This document shows positions 21,538 to 34,165 of a DNA stretch of 64,000 nt, in pieces (within the stretch, counting starts at the first letter, position 1; every line of letters begins with the position of its first letter). Below the pieces are notes generated by a model that searched no databases, was not told where the DNA came from, and was given only the letters and a program-made list of their open reading frames with translations. Origin of the DNA: Sphaeramia orbicularis (Eukaryota > Chordata > Actinopteri > Kurtiformes > Apogonidae); contig NC_043972.1 of assembly GCF_902148855.1 (NCBI RefSeq), positions 36,401,496 to 36,465,495 of the forward strand, read 5' to 3'. Made by a program: the position numbers and the translations under genes.

Positions 21538-24500
21538 GGATGCCCAGCACGTCAAAGGACTGCAACGATGGGGATAGATACCTCAGTGAAAAGGGGATAT
21601 GCTGTGATCGGTGTGAAGCAGGTCAGTCAACACCACAAACTGTCACTACAACTTATTTTACCTTTGTTTGTAGAAGAACTCAATACGTGGACGGGTGCTG
21701 CGCTTCTGGTGTGTTTTTATCACATTAATCCAACAATAGATTTAATGTCTGTTTTCTAAAATCTTATTAGGAACATACATGGAAGCAGAGTGTGATGGCA
21801 CCAAAAAGACACAGTGTGCTGAATGCAGACGTGGGCTTTACATGGACACAAAAAATCACCTGAAAGTCTGTCACGTATGCAAGGACTGCAATTCCAGTAA
21901 GTCACACATGCGCAGACATTATACAAACACACACACCAACTGTAGAGTAGAAACTAAAACACAAACACAGTTCCTTCCTCTTCTCCCTACTCTGTCTTCT
22001 TTACTAATTCTTAGTCATTATATATGTCAAAAATGTCTAGAAAGGCTCAAACTTTATCTTAAGTTCTGCTGGAAATCCTATAGTTCCACAAAAAACCTCA
22101 AATACATTGACATGGGGGAAGTACATAAAGTACTGTGATGATACTATCAGATGTGTAACCGATAACTTAGATGTGATGAAAGCTGAGGCAGAAAAATGTG
22201 ATGCTGTTTGTGGAACAACATTTTATAGAATAGAATAGAATAGAATAGAATAGAATAGAATAGAATAGAATAGAATAGAATAGAATAGAATAGAATAGAA
22301 TAGAATTTAATGTCATTCTACAATGGCTATACAATAAAACTGGGTAGAGCTTACCCTCTTCAGTGCAAAAGAATAAATGAAAGGAAGAATAGCAATAAAT
22401 AAGAATCCAATAAAATTGAACATCCAATAAAATTGAACATCCAATAAAATTGAACATCCAATAAAATCAGCAAGTCAATAAAGCATTCATTAAAATCCAC
22501 ACTTCAGACACTTTGCACACACATACTTACATTGCACAGAATTAGGGACAGTGCAGACTGACCTATGATCTTCACTCAGGCATTTAACAGTCTGAGTGAA
22601 CAAAGATAAAAAAAAAAAAAAACAGTTTTTTAACCTGTTTGTCAACTTAATATAAAATGTACTTTGAAAAAGTAAGTGATTTTCAAGGGATAATATGTCA
22701 GTTCCAGTCAAAGCAGTCACACTGAATATAGCAAATGGTTTTGCAAACACCCTCAGGGCAGATAAAAACAAAATAAAAATGAACTCTTCACTGAAACACA
22801 CATCTTCTTATTCTCTTTCTATTTATTTTCAGGTAACAACCAGATAAAGATAAAGGAGTGTACGGCTCAGGAGGACACAGTATGTGGGTGTGTGTCTGGT
22901 TTCTACTGCACTGATGCTGACTGCAGTCACTGTCGGCCTGTGAGACGCTGTCCTCAAGGAGAAGGGGCCAAAGTTCAAGGTGGGCTCTATGTTGCCTGTA
23001 TAAACACTGAAACACGTTAATATAATAAGTCTTCCTGCTCATACACCTTAAAAGACCCCATTTACTGTAAGTGTTCATGATCCTGATCTGTGTAAAATAT
23101 AAATCTGTTGGCTTCAGGTTTAGGATTAGAATTGGACTAATTAAGTTGATTTATTCCAAAGGTAGTTTTTGGGTTTAAACTTCCTGTTTCTGTTTCTTTT
23201 ATTTCACTGCAGATCAACAAGAAAACACTGTAGTGAAACAATGACACTGAACATTATATCTGAACAATTATCAGAATCAATCCAAACTAACTGAATTTGC
23301 TTAAGCCTTTTAAATACACTGAAAAGAAGAGGTTTTGAAAGAACATTATGAAGAGATTATGAAGGCACCATGAGTAATAGACTGTTTTCCACAGCAGACA
23401 TGGTTGGAACTCATTTACTGTATAGAAACAGCTGACAGAGGAACTGTGTTGTCATCCATTTCTGATTCATTCATTCACATTCTGGTTTCTGCGCTGCCTT
23501 TTTTGGTCAGTAGTTTGTGATTTGTTTGTGGCTTTTTTATGAGTGACCATATTAACCTGAGGGGTCAGAGGTGAGCTAATGATAAGTGCTAGCATACAAG
23601 CTCTGTAAAACAGTAAACCTCATCAAGTATTGTGAAGTCACTCCACTGTCTGTCTGGAAAAAATGTGTTTATTAATTTAATTGGAATCTCTATTTGAGCC
23701 CTGAGATCTTATCGATGGAGGCACAATTTAAAGATGGCCAATATGAACAAATTAAATGAATGGACTGGAATAATGCCTGAAAAGAAATAAATGATTCATT
23801 GTTTTTAGAGAGATGTTTAATGTAGTTAGTTCTATGGGGGCCAGGGCTTTTTGGAACCATTACAACTTTAATACATTAGAAGAACAGGCAAGAGGAATGT
23901 AGAAGAAAGTGCTTTCATGTCTGAGGGGTCAGGCCCTAGATTTGTGCATGGTTTACATTCTCGATTATACTCACACTTTTCCTGCTTTTAGATGACAAAA
24001 TGTCTGCTGTGAAAGAAGTGTACAGGAAGTAAAACCTATCAAAGCGTCTGGAAACCTTAATACTCAACAGCCTTACACTGAATCTGTGTAATTTAGGGTC
24101 TTATGTACATCAAAAAGCGTTAGGCTAAAAATGTATTATACAATCTAGCCTTTTCATACTTTGCACTGGTTCCCTGTTAATTTTAGCACTGATTTTTAGA
24201 TTTTATTGTTTGTTTTTTAAAGTTTTGAATGGACTGGCCCCACAGTACACCACGGACCTCATCCAAACTGAGGTCTGAGGGCCAGCTCCAGCTCGTGCTA
24301 CCTAAGACGAGAATTAAAACCGGGGGACAGGAGTTTCTCTGTGGTCAGCCCCAGACTCTGGAACGCCCTGCCCCCCCACGCCCAAACAGCCCCCACGGTG
24401 GAGTGTTTTAAGTCTCGTCTTAAGACCCACTTTTATTCCCTGGCTTTCAACTCCACATGAGTGGTGTGGTCCTCTGTGTCTTTTATTTATTTATTTAATT

Positions 24501-27500
24501 TTATTTTTAATTGACTTACTTCTAACTATTTGATTTTATTGTTTTATTAATAGCATTGTTGTAGTTTTATGCACTTATTTATTGTTTTTAGTGTATTTCT
24601 TTTAATTGTTTTATGATGTGCAGCAGTTTGGAAACATTCTTGTTGTTTAAATGTGCTATATAAACCAAGTGGATTGGATTGGATCAGCTACAGGCAATAT
24701 ATATCTGCTCTGTTCATATATTATTGTGCAATATTAAGATGATATAACTTTCTGATTTTGCTCACAAATTTAGTCTAAAAATGGTTATCATAATATATTC
24801 ATGGTTGAGTCCTACTGGTGGTGCAGCTAATGTTATCTAATGAAAGCAAATGAAAACATGCCTTGAGAAATAGTCTAATGATCTACAAACACTATTCAGT
24901 TGATACTTCATTTGTACTTTTACTATTTCAAGTCAGATTTCCAGAGGTTTCTGTAGTGATCATGGGAACCAAACTATACTATTAACCTACCCTTTTGTAT
25001 CATAGTTATTTCCATTTTCACACCTTCAGTGAGTACTAACTATTTACCTCTTGCAGCCTCTCGTACAAGTGACACAATCTGCGTTCCGTGTGAAGATGGG
25101 ACCTACAGCAACATTTCAGATTTCCACTCACCGTGTAAAGCACACACCAGGTTAGAGTGCCTCTCCACTGCTATTATTGTCATAGATGAAGGAATACGCT
25201 GTGTAATGTGGTAAAATGTGTGACTCATCCATTATTCATGTACATACGTCTTACCTACTGAAACATCCCACCACACACCTACGGATTCAATACCTCAGCC
25301 TCACTGTACAGTTTCTTGAGCTCATAAAAATGCACCATGATTCTCTTTTCCTTTTCGATTGTTCTAAATGTCTCTACATGTCTTTTCCAGATGTGAGGAC
25401 ATTGGGAGGATTCTGGAAATTCCAGGAACTGCAAAAACGGATGCCATCTGTGGCAACTTCAAAACTCGTAGGTTTCCAGTTTTAACTTTCCTGTCAATGG
25501 ATCATAAAATGGGAGCTTAGTTTATGGGGAAAAAAAAAAGAAGCTTTTTACAGAAAAATCAGTTTTGCAATCTAGCAGATGATCTTAACCTGATTGCTTC
25601 ATTGAGATATGATGACGTTATTTCCAGAGAAGGGTGGTGTTGATGATGAGAAAACAGATGGGAATTAACCCATAAAGACCCAAACATCCACTGGCAACCA
25701 AAACCATTTCATTTCATTTCATTTATTTATGTCGAACATGCAAAGAAAGAAAATAAAACAAAACAAAACATAGCAAATTAAGACAAAAACAAAATAACAT
25801 TTAAATGGACAGAATCTATCTTCAAGCACATGCAAGTCTGAATATTGCATGGTCAAAAAGGAGTAGGAAGAAGTATAAACTTATTTAATCCTACCCCTCA
25901 GTGCTTTTACACCTTTATCATTAACTTAATACAAGAATCAAACAATACTATTTTCCTAATTTTAGCATTGAACCACAACCATGTACTGATGTAAAAAGTT
26001 TAATACCTGTTGATAAACTAATCCTATCAATGCATGTAAATAATTGGTGTAAAACAGTTTGTCGTCTTTTCATGGTCATCAGCTAAGACCTATTTGGACG
26101 TTCAGAGGTTTTGAAGTGAACGTGGAAACACTGTCATTTTCTACAACAATGATTCACCAGTAAAAACCCATTGATTTTGTTAAATGGCAGTGGATGGAGA
26201 CACTTGGTTTTACATTCAATTACTCATATCTTTGCTGTTAAAAGTCCCCTTTTCTTCAGTTTTCTCTGTTTCTGATATTATGACCCTCAACTCTAATCTG
26301 ATTAGTAAATTCATTATTGGAAAATACATGATTTTCACTGGAAAAAATCAAAATACAGAGGATAATATTATAATAAGTGACGATAAATCACTCAAGATAG
26401 GTTCATTTGAGAGAAAAAAATAATTTGGGAACTACCACAAAAGTAGCACTGGGTCTTTATGGGTCAAGCAAAACAAACATCTGAGCAAGAATATTACATA
26501 TGTAAGAGCATTTATTTTACTCTAATCTTAAATTTAACTCTTCTGACAGGATGACAGTTGTTAAAGGCCTGACAGGGAGGATTTATTTCTTACCTAGTAT
26601 TCTCCATCTGTTTTCCAGAGAAACGTGAAAATAGAGAATTGACATAAATTCATTTGCAATATAAATGGAAATTTTTTTTTGAACACTGTGAGGAAACAAT
26701 TGACAAATAGGGCAAAGAGACAGGGGGAAAATGTTAAATACATGCTGAAAACAGAAATTTCTGACTCAAAATGAAACATTACCACACAGAAAGATTTCTT
26801 TGTTTTCAGTGCAAAAGCAGAAAAATTATTAAACTGAACCAAATCCGCCTGATCAGCCAGTCTTAGATCATGAAGACGAACTAAGATATGTATTTATGTG
26901 CACTGCTATTACGTAACCAAGACAATACCACAACTTACACTTACATCAAGTCACTTTATACGTCACACACTGATGAAATTTAGTCATCTTTTTTTTTTTT
27001 TTTGTCAACAACAAGGAGGACCCCACAACAGCACTTTTTTATAATTGTTATGTGATGTTGCTATCATAGCCACTCTGTATCTAACAGACAGGAGCTTTCT
27101 GTTTGACACAACATTAAGTCATATGGAAACTAAACTTCATAAACTTGTACAATAAGCTATTGTAAAATTTGAAAGAGAGACCCTTGAAAGATAACAAAAG
27201 AATAAGAATAGAATAAGAGAACAGAATAAAATACAATCAAAAACTTGAGATGGTATAGAAAAATGCAAGTTAAACAATAAAGTGAGATGTATTTCATTGT
27301 GTACAGCATGAATCTGAATTATTTCATGTTTTTTGTGGTCAATATATTTTGTATCACAAGCTGGGACAGTTTAAGGCCAATAAATTGTTGAAAATAAACA
27401 AATTAGAAATGGGTGACGTGAAGAGGTTACAATAATCAAAATTTGCTAAGTGACATGGGGAAATGTTGAATTGTTTAGGAGTAAAGATGGGCGAAGGATT

Positions 27501-30500
27501 TGTCAACAAATACAGGTGAAAATTACTGCAACAAAGTTTCTCAAAGAAAGATAGAAAAGGATTTAGATGTTCCACTAAGTATGGTGCTGAACAGAATTAA
27601 AAGATTCAATGAAACTGAGTGTATTTCAGACTATAAAGGACATGAGTGCAGACCTCAACACTGTGATCTCTGACCCCTCAACTGACACCAGCTCATGTAT
27701 CTATGGCTGATAGAACCACATGGGTCAGGAGTACTGATGAAAACCTTTGTCAGGCTGTACAGTATGGACGTAACAAATACCAGGTCAAACTTTACTGAAC
27801 CAAAGGGACGCCCTACGTTAACTGTGTCCAGAAGTGTCATGGTCTTCTTTGGGTTCAGAGGCATCAGCAATAGACCATCCCTCAGAAAAAACATGGATTT
27901 TCCTCAGACCAATCAATATCCATGTGATTTTTGGGACAAATAGACATTGCGTGCTCTGGACAAAAGATAAAACAAGATCATGTTATCCAGGATGTTACCA
28001 CAACAAGTCCAGTATCCAGGGTCTGTCATGGTCTGGGGTTGTGTCAGTACAAAGCACACTGTGCACACACTTCAGACCTGGCTGAGAAACAAGAGGGTGA
28101 AGGTTTTGGACTGGCCTACGTATTGTATCTACATGTACCCAACAGAGAATACGTAACATCTATAAACGCAAAGTGCGTCAGTGAAGACCCCAAATGTAAC
28201 CTCAAATGAGTAATCAGTTAGTGTCTTCAGTCCCTAAATTTTTTTTAAATGCTGTGAAGAGAAATAGCAGCATAATAGAAAAAAAAAGAAAGTATAACGT
28301 CATCATTTTTTCTTATATGGGCCAACATGGACAAATAACTTAAAATACGCACAGGGGTTCATTTCGTCTGACTAATTTTGCGATAATAAACAGAAAAATT
28401 ACAAAATGTATCCATTATATTTGCTTTTTATTGATAGAATTGTAAACATCCTTCTTCATAGTTTCTAAAAAATTATATATAAGTGTGGAAATGATTGCAG
28501 TAGCAGCATGTTTCCCAGAAGTCAGTAGATTTTTGTCATCCTACTCAGTGTGATTAAAATGTATTCAGGTCCCTCTAAAACCCCCTCTTCTCTATGTTTT
28601 CCAGAGTGTCACTGGATGTTACCTGCAGGCCTATGGGCAGGACTCGTACTGACCGCAGTCATTCTCTTTGGCCTCATCATCTGCTGGAGGATAAGGCGCA
28701 AATCATGCAGATCAGGTGTGTTGAAAATGTCACATATGTAGGTGTGGCATCTCTCTGCTTGTGCATGTACTTCTTATACTGTTCTGAAGTGGAGCTGTGT
28801 GTACATATGCTTCCTAATGACAGTAAAGAATCACCACAACTGGCACACACCATGAGACAAACAGTGAAATCTAACTGCTTTTCTTTTGAAGACAAATCCA
28901 CCCACTGCTTCCTTTACAGTGATATTTTTTTTTTAGCACATAGTAGAATTAAACCCAGATCTGTGGCTCTCACATATTATTTTAATTAGGAATAGATTTT
29001 TGGTTCCAAAACAGTGATAATTCTGTTAGATTTGTACAAAAATAACCGTTTGGTGTGATGATGAAAGACTCAACAAGCTGCAGTTACATGATGCTAACTA
29101 TTCTTAAGAATCATGAGAAACTGAATGAAGAAAACCACATCCTGCTCATATTCAGCCTGACACAGTTATTTGGTATAACGTGACGCACACTTCACAGCTC
29201 ACTTCACTTTACAGCTAAAACCGAGACAGCTTCCTACGTACATGGCACAATAATCGCTTAATAGATTGTTTTGACGTTGGGTTTTACTGCGGCGACATTT
29301 ACTGTATCTCCACTGAAGCACTGTGCTAAAACTGGAATTTACACATGAAATAGAATTACTTGAAAACTGGTTGTCATTAAAGTTAGAGTGATGTAAGAAG
29401 ACAGGCTTAAAAGATGAAGTATATGCATTAAAACACTGATACATCTTTGAATCCCCACAAAAGAGTCATTTTTATCATATAACAGACGCTCACATTTAGG
29501 CAGAGTGATATGAAAAAAATGGTCTCATGAGAAAGGTCAACTTAATAATTCTTTCAAACTGAAAAACTATTTTTTAGGCTGAGTGAAAGTTGAAACAAAC
29601 TGTTATTTGTGATTTTAACTTGTTCATAAAAGATGTAAATTAGATCAAAATACCACAAATAATGCAAAAGATAAAGCACATGTCGTCTCTGCTGATGTCA
29701 GTGCTTATTTAGTTCAATTGTGTTATTTTGACTCAATGTAGTAAATAATAAACAGAAAATTAATGCACTTTGAGTTCTTATTCAACAAGAAAAAAAAAAA
29801 TTATCCATGGATTTTTAACTCTTGCTTACGGTCAAATCATGACTTTTTGGAAGTAGAGGAGCATTTCACAAATCATAATTTCTAAATGTGCATGATTAAA
29901 AGAAACCCCAAAAACATACAAAAATGCATGTCATGATACTAATAATTATTGTGGTTTGTGCTGCTCAGATATGTTTCTTCTAGAGATAAAATTACAACCT
30001 TTTTTTCCCCCTTTTTTAATTATATAGAGTGATATTGAACCCAAAGTCTGTGTCAGAGTTACAAAGTTTACGAGGCACCAGTGGGTGAATTAACTCACTG
30101 CTCTTCATCTTCACACCCTAAATTTTGTTACCCATATGCAGTATATTTCCCTGTGTCTTTATTTTTTAGATTGTACTTATGTGCTAAAAAAACAAAACAA
30201 AACAACAAAAAAAAAAACTTATGAAGATATGGTTTTCTCTTGACAACACCAATTCACTGAAAAGACATAATATAAAAAAATATATTAACTAAAAATAAAT
30301 GAGGAAGGTAAATCTACAGTGAAAAAAAAGTTCCTTAAAAAGATGTATTGAGCTGGACTTACCATGGTTACATGGGGTTAAAATAATGATCTGATTATGG
30401 TGAATTGACGCAAGTACTGATGAACAGCAGAGAACTCAGTATTTAGGAAATATGAGGTGTGAGACTCCTGAGTCAACGCTGAATGCAGCCGCTTTCTATT

Positions 30501-33340
30501 AAAAAGAAACTACTAAAGTTTCATATCTCTGTCAAATTCACAGGAAGTGACTGATGCTGAAAAGAAAAGATTCACAGAAAAGTGACACTAACATCAAGTC
30601 ATACTAAGTCACTATAGTTACATAAAAATTAGTATTCATCACTTTAATGTTTCATATAAATGATCCATTTCCCCTCATTGCAAGTCAGATATTTCCTCTC
30701 AGATGTTGATCTACGTTACACGTTTGAAGTCCAGTTTACATTATCATTGTGATCATGAAAGATATTCCTGTAAGTGTGGGTTTAATCAGTCTTCTTTTTT
30801 CACCCTGTTTGTGCACAGTCAGTCCAAGACGTTCTGTGACTCTGGTAGAGATGGTCCCAGTGATGCCTGAAAGCCCCCTGAAGCTGCCTTTACCGTCCAC
30901 GCAGGTCAACGGTCACTGTCCAGACAACTGTCCAGTGGAGACCTGCCAGTTACCGCTGTTCAAACCAGGTGACGAACCCTTCAACAGTGCTCCACACAGA
31001 CACACTAGACCTTTAAAACAAAATTACACTTAAATGAATCTCAAATAACAATCAATAACAGGCATGAATCTACGTTTTCAGTAATGATGTGGGGGAAAAA
31101 AAGGGTTAATTCTACCTAAATGCACTTATTTTACCAAATTTAAATAATCATTCCAGTATTTAAATGTGTACAGTCTTAAGCCACCATTAGTTTTGTTATA
31201 TTATATGTTATAATGATCTCAGTTTCTATATTAACCCTCTAAAACCAAGACAATCATATGCAGCTTCAACGACTATTTTTCTAAAATGTTCAATTATTTT
31301 TAAACCATTAATCCACACATATCCTTTAAAACAGTAAAGTGAAGTTCCTTGACTTTTCAGTGATATTACTTGGCTCTTGTGTGGACGTGTAGGGGCTCCA
31401 TGGTGAATGTGTTTAGAGCCTAACATCAAATTTACCACAGAAAGGTAACAAATAAGAGCAGCCAGTGACTTATTTGGAAGTCTAGTCTACATCTACATTC
31501 AAATTTCTAAAAAAAAAAAAAAAAAAAAGCTACATTTTGTTTACTTACAAAATTTAAAAAAAAAAAAAAAAAAATCCCATTTTGACACTACCACTATTTT
31601 TCATGAAAACTGTGACTTTAAATGAACTAGATGAAATCATGAAACTTTTGAATCAGATGATGCTTGACACCTCATCCTGACGAATGGAAAAACTTCAGAA
31701 AAACTAAAAAAAACATGTACAGGTCAGGTTCCACAAAAATGGTTATTTGTCTCTGAGCATTAAAATACAACCAGGATATACATGAAATATCTATAAAACT
31801 ATGCGCATTATGCATTAAAAACTACAGTTTCAGGAAAAGGTTTATACAGACCAAAACATCAAGTATTTAGTTTGACCTCCCTTTGCATTTAACATGCTTT
31901 TCTTCCTCTAATGCCAATGTTAGATAATATGTATGTATTAGAATAGTAAAATGCAGAGACCAAATTTCCTGATGAGGATAATAAAGTAAGTTAACCTTTA
32001 AAAAGAAACAAAAACACTGTCCACTGGGAAGGATATTTCATAAATAAATAAATAAAAGAAAAAGTATCTGAAAAAACTCATTCTGTTATCAATCAAGGCA
32101 ATCAATTATGTAATGTAAAAAATTAAAATAAACAAAAAATCTTACAGGGTCTGAGGAGGATATCTTTCTTTTTTAAAGGTTTTTTGCAGAAATGACAGTA
32201 AAAATGTTTATTGGTACAAATTTACAGTTCTCATCAACTAGTCAAGTTAAGTTCCACACTGGGTTACAGTGGTTTGTCAAAAAAAATAAATAAATAAAAT
32301 AAAATAAGAATTATAAATATTGCATGGGCATATATTAGTAATTTAGAGGGATCGTATACCTTTGGATGTTTTAACCAGTTTAAACATAACCTGAATTTTA
32401 TCTCTATACCCCCAGAAAGTATTGACAAAATCAGAAACACTATATGAACTAATTTCCAGTGTCAGAGACTCGGACAATCTATGCCACAGAGCACTGAAGC
32501 TGTTCCAAAGGTCAACCAATAAAAGCCTCTACACAATTTCTATGATATATTAGACTAAAAATGCATATACTTTTCCAACATTACTTAGTACTAATTGCAT
32601 TTGTTTCATTAAGATTTGAATAAATCACACATCCCATTAGATTAAAGTGTGTTTTTACATTAACCCATAAAGACCCAATGCTACTTTTGTGCTAGTTCCC
32701 AACTGAAAATTTCTCTATATCTAACCTTTCTTAAGTGATTCATCACCATTTATTTAAAATATTATCCTCTGTATATTTTCATGTATTTAATTCACTGATC
32801 ATGTAAATGTTCAATAAAGCTCAGATTAAAGTTGATGATTATTATATAAAAAACAGAGAAAACTGAAGAAAAAGTGACGTTTTTAGTAAAATATATCAAT
32901 AACTGAACAAACTGAACAAAAGATGACGGTGTTTCCATGTTCACTATGGAGCCTTGGAACATTCAAATGGGTCATATCTGATGCCCATGAAAAGATGATA
33001 AACTGTATTTTACACTAATTATTTACTTGTATCGATAGGATTAGTGGATCAACAGGTATTAAACAGTTTAGATCAGTAGATAGCTTAGGTCAATGGTGGA
33101 TGTTTGGGTCTTTAAGGGTTAACAGTTCATTCCTGCTGAATATTCATTGAATTTTTCTCCTCAGATGATGCTCTGATCAGTTACTGCACACAGGACAGCG
33201 TGGAGAGCAGCCAACCCATAACTCCATTCAAGGCCTCCGTTTCTTTCACTGAATCCATCCATAGGAATGGAGACTCTGGACACTCCAACTTCCTCAGGAC
33301 CTACTCTGAGCCACAAGAGGACGAGTGGTGTGGGACATAA
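21538..33340 (+). CDS. TNF receptor superfamily member, CD40-like, no death domain (first exon unresolved)
   Basis: Single-pass cytokine receptor. Exons: 21538-21621, 21771-21896, 22833-22979, 25057-25150, 25391-25467, 28605-28715, 30819-30968, 33165-33340; phases agree to the stop codon. The extracellular part has about four cysteine-rich domains: YLSEKGICCDRC; ECDGTKKTQCAECRRGLY; CGCVSGFYCTDADCSHC; TSDTICVPCEDGTYSNISDF; ending at TDAICG. Exon six holds the membrane helix (LWAGLVLTAVILFGLIICW) and a basic stop-transfer RIRRK. The ~110-residue tail has no death domain but carries PVET and, near its end, EPQEDEW, which fits the TRAF6-binding consensus PxExx(aromatic/acidic) and resembles EPQEINF of human CD40. 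The extracellular exons resemble CD40, and less closely LTBR and TNFR2. LTBR, TNFRSF1A and CD27 lie on human 12p13, so synteny does not settle the name. The signal-peptide exon was not found with confidence. Confidence 0.82.
22226..22500 (-). mobile_element. (TAGAA)n-tailed repeat, copy 1, with 17-bp tandem block
   Basis: Sixteen TAGAA units (22226-22305) followed by TTTAATGTCATTCTACAATG GCTA. The same junction occurs at 43467-43560, so the microsatellite is the tail of an interspersed element (minus orientation, tail TTCTA). Within the body CCAATAAAATTGAACAT is repeated about 3.5 times (22408-22470). Confidence 0.7.
24150..24690 (+). mobile_element. 5'-truncated LINE (L2-like) with coding remnant
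   Basis: The plus strand retains degraded C-terminal LINE sequence: KVLNGLAPQYTTDL-like, a region reading CGQPQTLERPAPP in another frame, and TTTTAAGTCTCGTCTTAAGA for FKSRLKT. A non-coding tail follows, ending ATGTGCTATATAAACCAAGT GGATTGGATTGGA. The terminal (GGATT)n is the short tandem tail. It lies in a TNFR intron, sense to the gene. Confidence 0.7.
25665..26467. mobile_element. piggyBac-like MITE, copy 2, carrying a nested repeat
   Basis: It begins TTAACCCATAAAGACCCAAA and ends TGGGTCTTTATGGGTCAA, a nearly perfect inverted pair with the TTAA target at the left. It matches copy 1 throughout, except for an inserted segment at about 25707-25965. It lies in the TNFR intron before the transmembrane exon. 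Confidence 0.82.
25707..25965 (-). mobile_element. LINE-tail repeat nested in the MITE
   Basis: It starts with (CATTT)n and continues GTCGAACATGCAAAGAAAG, AAGGAGTAGGAAGAAGTATA and ACTTATTTAATCCTACCCCT. The same phrases occur at 40065-40260, in the same orientation. It resembles a LINE 3' end read on the minus strand. Confidence 0.6.
27640..28230 (+). pseudogene. Decayed Tc1-like transposase
   Basis: In one plus-strand frame 28101-28155 reads VKVLDWPTYCIYMYPTEN, the conserved Tc1 block usually written VLxWPxQSPDLNPIEN. Upstream is GTCATGGTCTGGGGTTGTGT (VMVWGCVS), another Tc1 signature. The frame shifts several times, so this is a dead plain DNA transposon. It lies in the TNFR intron before the transmembrane exon. 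Terminal repeats were not located. Confidence 0.6.
32660..33122. mobile_element. piggyBac-like MITE, copy 3 (best preserved ends)
   Basis: 463 bp from TTAACCCATAAAGACCCAAT to TTGGGTCTTTAAGGGTTAA, with TTAA at both ends and inverted termini of about 18 bp. It is in opposite orientation to copies 1 and 2. It ends only 42 bp before the last TNFR exon, so the polypyrimidine tract of that exon lies in the short remaining gap. Confidence 0.88.
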
Positions 33341-34165
33341 CACCACACCATCCTTTTTTTTTTTTTTGGTTCTACCGGTAAAAGGATGGAGCTCAGTAGT
33401 GATGTTTTTCAGCCTTTTCAACTTTTTTTTCAAGCCTCAGACTGGATCTATTCATACTAAAATGTGCTTTTCAGACGTAAGTGCAGGTGGCTGACTGTTT
33501 GCTGCCCCCTGCTGGACATTAAGGAAAAACTTCAGCTTGGACATTGTGAGATTTCTCATCACCAGCTACAAGTCACATATTTATTGTTAGTCTTAAAACA
33601 CTGGTGAAGCGCTTCTCTTCCCAATGATTTAAATTAGACAAGAGCTTCACAAGTAACTGCAGCCTGTTTATAGTGTTGGACTATAGCTCAGTGTGTCTGT
33701 AACTGTAAAATACATATTTACATTTCCACTAACAGGAACTATAACTATTTTAAATTATATCATTCTAGCACCAGTCAATATTAGTGCTACTGACTTCCTA
33801 TGTTCATGATATGAAACGTTTTCACTCAGTCTGCTGGAAGAGTAACTTGCACATGGTGTGTTGTATTAAAAATGCAGCAGAGAAGCATGACAGAGACAGA
33901 TGTCAGATTTGTTTATGACATTGTGAGGACAGATAGTGCAATATAAGGAAGCATGTTGGGAATGTTTACACAAGTCTGCTCTGCTGCTCACTTCTCACAG
34001 TTCATCACTGTCAATACCGCCACAAGAACATGTACATGATAGATATTCGATCTTACACTGTTTCAGGTTATAGTTGATTAATATTTAAGAAAAAAAAAAA
34101 CTATAAACATTTTCTCAATTGTTGTTCCAGTTCGTTGCTTATTTTCTAATTAGAATAAATTGAGA
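33341..34165. other. Convergent 3' ends of the TNFR gene and rbp5
   Basis: Tail-to-tail interval of about 825 bp. It should contain both 3' UTRs. A run of T (33354-33367) follows the TNFR stop codon. An AATAAA at about 34155 could serve the TNFR transcript; TTTATT at 33580 could serve rbp5, which would make the transcripts overlap. Confidence 0.5.

Noticed and set aside
22167-22457. Open frame rich in FYSILFYSI
   Set aside because: It is a translation of the (TAGAA)n array.
21538-33340. TNFR gene as TNFRSF1A (TNFR1), expected from 12p13 synteny
   Set aside because: The cytoplasmic part is only about 110 residues and has no death domain; TRAF-type motifs are present instead.
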